Shown: positions 63,066 to 64,000 of the stretch, in pieces
Position numbering within the stretch: the first letter of the stretch is position 1
Layout: each line of letters begins with the position of its first letter
Assembly: GCF_003268475.1 (NCBI RefSeq)
Contig: NZ_MCIF01000002.1
Span: 3,766,671 to 3,830,670, forward strand
Source: Thermogemmatispora tikiterensis
Lineage (GTDB): Bacteria; Chloroflexota; Ktedonobacteria; Ktedonobacterales; Ktedonobacteraceae
Direction: 5' to 3'
DNA length: 64,000 bases
Translations under genes and position numbers: made by a program
Notes under the pieces: model-generated
Databases searched by the model: none
What the model was told of the DNA's origin: nothing
What the model saw: only the letters and a program-made list of their open reading frames with translations

Positions 63066-64000
63066 CTAGCTGAGCAACGTGCTCAGCTTCCATTCCAGGT
63101 GGCGCACCACGCCGAGTACGTTGGCGGCTGCTCCTACCAGGCTCGCCCCGATCAGGACCGCGCCCAGGCGCAGCAGGCCATCCCAGACGAGGAACACAGC
63201 GGGCAACAACAATACCAGTCCCCCGTTGAGCAGCCAGAAGCTAGCCCAGGCCAGGCGCTCGTGGATCAGCTCGCGCATCAGCGGCACCTTCTGATGGCCG
63301 ACCAGCGGTCCATAGCGACTGTGCCAGACGAGAAAGGGAACGATCTTGTAGAGATAGCCGACTATGCTCTGCCCGCTCCAGCCGACGAGCAGGCAGAACA
63401 CGAGGGCCACAGGCCAGGCTGGCAATGCGCTCCCGATCGCGATCAGGATAGGCAGGGCTGTTGCTGCAGCTAGCAGCCAGATGAGGGCTGCACTACTGTG
63501 ATACTGGGTCACGTCCAGCGGTCGCCTCCGCCGCCGGCGCAGCATGAGCCAGTAATCCCAGCCAAAGAGCCAGACGCTGAGTGTGAGCAGCATCGCCCCC
63601 GCTAGTAGCAGCCAGCTTGCCTGCCCCAGCAGGCCGAGGGCCAGCCCAATGATCCCCAGATTCAGCAATCCCAGCACGACCCAGCCCAAACGATCATTGT
63701 GATCGTGCACCAGCGCGAAGAGACGCACCAGCGTGTAGGAGACGCCTACCAGCATATTCGTCAGCCAGCCGGCCACACCCAGAGTCACGTGAATCGGCAG
63801 GACCAGCAGCGCCCCCAGACCTAGAAAGCCGTAGATGAAATTGAGCGCTGCTGTCAGGCCGAGCGCAACGACCAGGCCAAGATAGAGCAAGGCGGCGAAG
63901 AGATAGAAGACCGTCAGCGGGCGCTTGCTAGCCTGGAGCAAGGTTGTTGCCAGGATGGCCACATAGCAGAGCACTGCCACGATGACCAGTGAACCCCCGA
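63066..64000 (-). CDS. Polytopic membrane protein, 5' end beyond the window
   Basis: At least 311 residues with about nine hydrophobic helices; the frame is open to the window edge, so the N-terminus is missing. Recognisable parts: 'LPIHVTLGVAGWLTNMLVGV' with SYTLVRLFALVHDH, and SIVGYLYKIVPFLVWHSRYG. Scattered His residues in helices recall heme-copper-oxidase-like or NnrS-like proteins, and the position beside NnrS, DUF2249 and MIP18-like genes supports a role in NO or respiratory metabolism. No firm family is assigned. An internal GTG at 63980 could also be a start, but the reading continues upstream. Confidence 0.6.
   Translation of the reverse strand, partial: GGSLVIVAVLCYVAILATTLLQASKRPLTVFYLFAALLYLGLVVALGLTAALNFIYGFLGLGALLVLPIHVTLGVAGWLTNMLVGVSYTLVRLFALVHDHNDRLGWVVLGLLNLGIIGLALGLLGQASWLLLAGAMLLTLSVWLFGWDYWLMLRRRRRRPLDVTQYHSSAALIWLLAAATALPILIAIGSALPAWPVALVFCLLVGWSGQSIVGYLYKIVPFLVWHSRYGPLVGHQKVPLMRELIHERLAWASFWLLNGGLVLLLPAVFLVWDGLLRLGAVLIGASLVGAAANVLGVVRHLEWKLSTLLS

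Overview
The window looks like chromosomal DNA of a high-GC, thermophile-like bacterium of the Chloroflexota. Ktedonobacteria / Thermogemmatispora-like is my best guess. It rests on the gene mix (MocR regulator, fused YkoD-type ECF transporter ATPase, YkoP domain, DnaD plus DnaC-like loader next to dnaB, indolepyruvate oxidoreductase, archaeal-type COG2521 methyltransferase) and on base composition, not on a marker-gene search. I see no insertion sequence, prophage, CRISPR array or rRNA. One tRNA (Gln, CTG) is present.

1-17.7 kb is a mixed metabolic and regulatory region: the start of an eIF-2B-like gene divergent from a MocR regulator; iorAB followed by tRNA-Gln, whose promoter overlaps the iorB stop codon; an AI-2E-family permease; a zinc-ribbon/HExxH protein resembling DA1 peptidases; an orphan sigma-70-family factor convergent with an alkaline-phosphatase-superfamily enzyme; an MshEN-domain protein; a two-domain glycosyltransferase; a CBS protein; and signal peptidase I.

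17.9-24.4 kb is a run of minus-strand genes: a sucrase/ferredoxin-like protein, an ECF transporter in ykoE-ykoD-ykoC order with an operator-like promoter, and two cyclophilins. At 24.77-24.92 kb there is a dense cluster of DnaA-box-like 9-mers, a candidate replication origin. Immediately to its right, on the plus strand, lies a primosome operon: dnaB (with a natural 157-residue mini-intein), a DnaD-domain protein and a DnaC-like AAA+ loader with a very long disordered N-terminus. gyrB lies 14 kb further on. This replication cluster is the most interesting part of the window.

30-38.4 kb carries a secreted cysteine-rich protein, a VOC protein, a FIST protein, a decayed WD40 gene and a large RND efflux pump preceded by a perfect palindrome and containing a strong hairpin at its 5' end. 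A 118-bp GCCGT/GCCGG pentanucleotide tract follows the pump terminator. 39-51.6 kb holds gyrB, a 1.4-kb gene-free spacer with a candidate promoter-plus-hairpin RNA element, a zinc-ribbon membrane protein, a GH38 alpha-mannosidase divergent from a methyltransferase, an aminotransferase, an alpha-methylacyl-CoA-racemase-like protein and an isoaspartyl peptidase.

51.8-64 kb contains a ROK protein plus pseudokinase operon, an MFS-YkoP fusion, a metallo-beta-lactamase-fold hydrolase, HU, and a group of genes typical of nitric-oxide or denitrification neighbourhoods (NnrS, cupin, DUF2249, MIP18/SufT-like, polytopic membrane protein cut by the window edge). Intergenic spacers repeatedly carry tetranucleotide tracts (CTGY, TRAG, TTGC), which looks like a genome-wide slippage habit.
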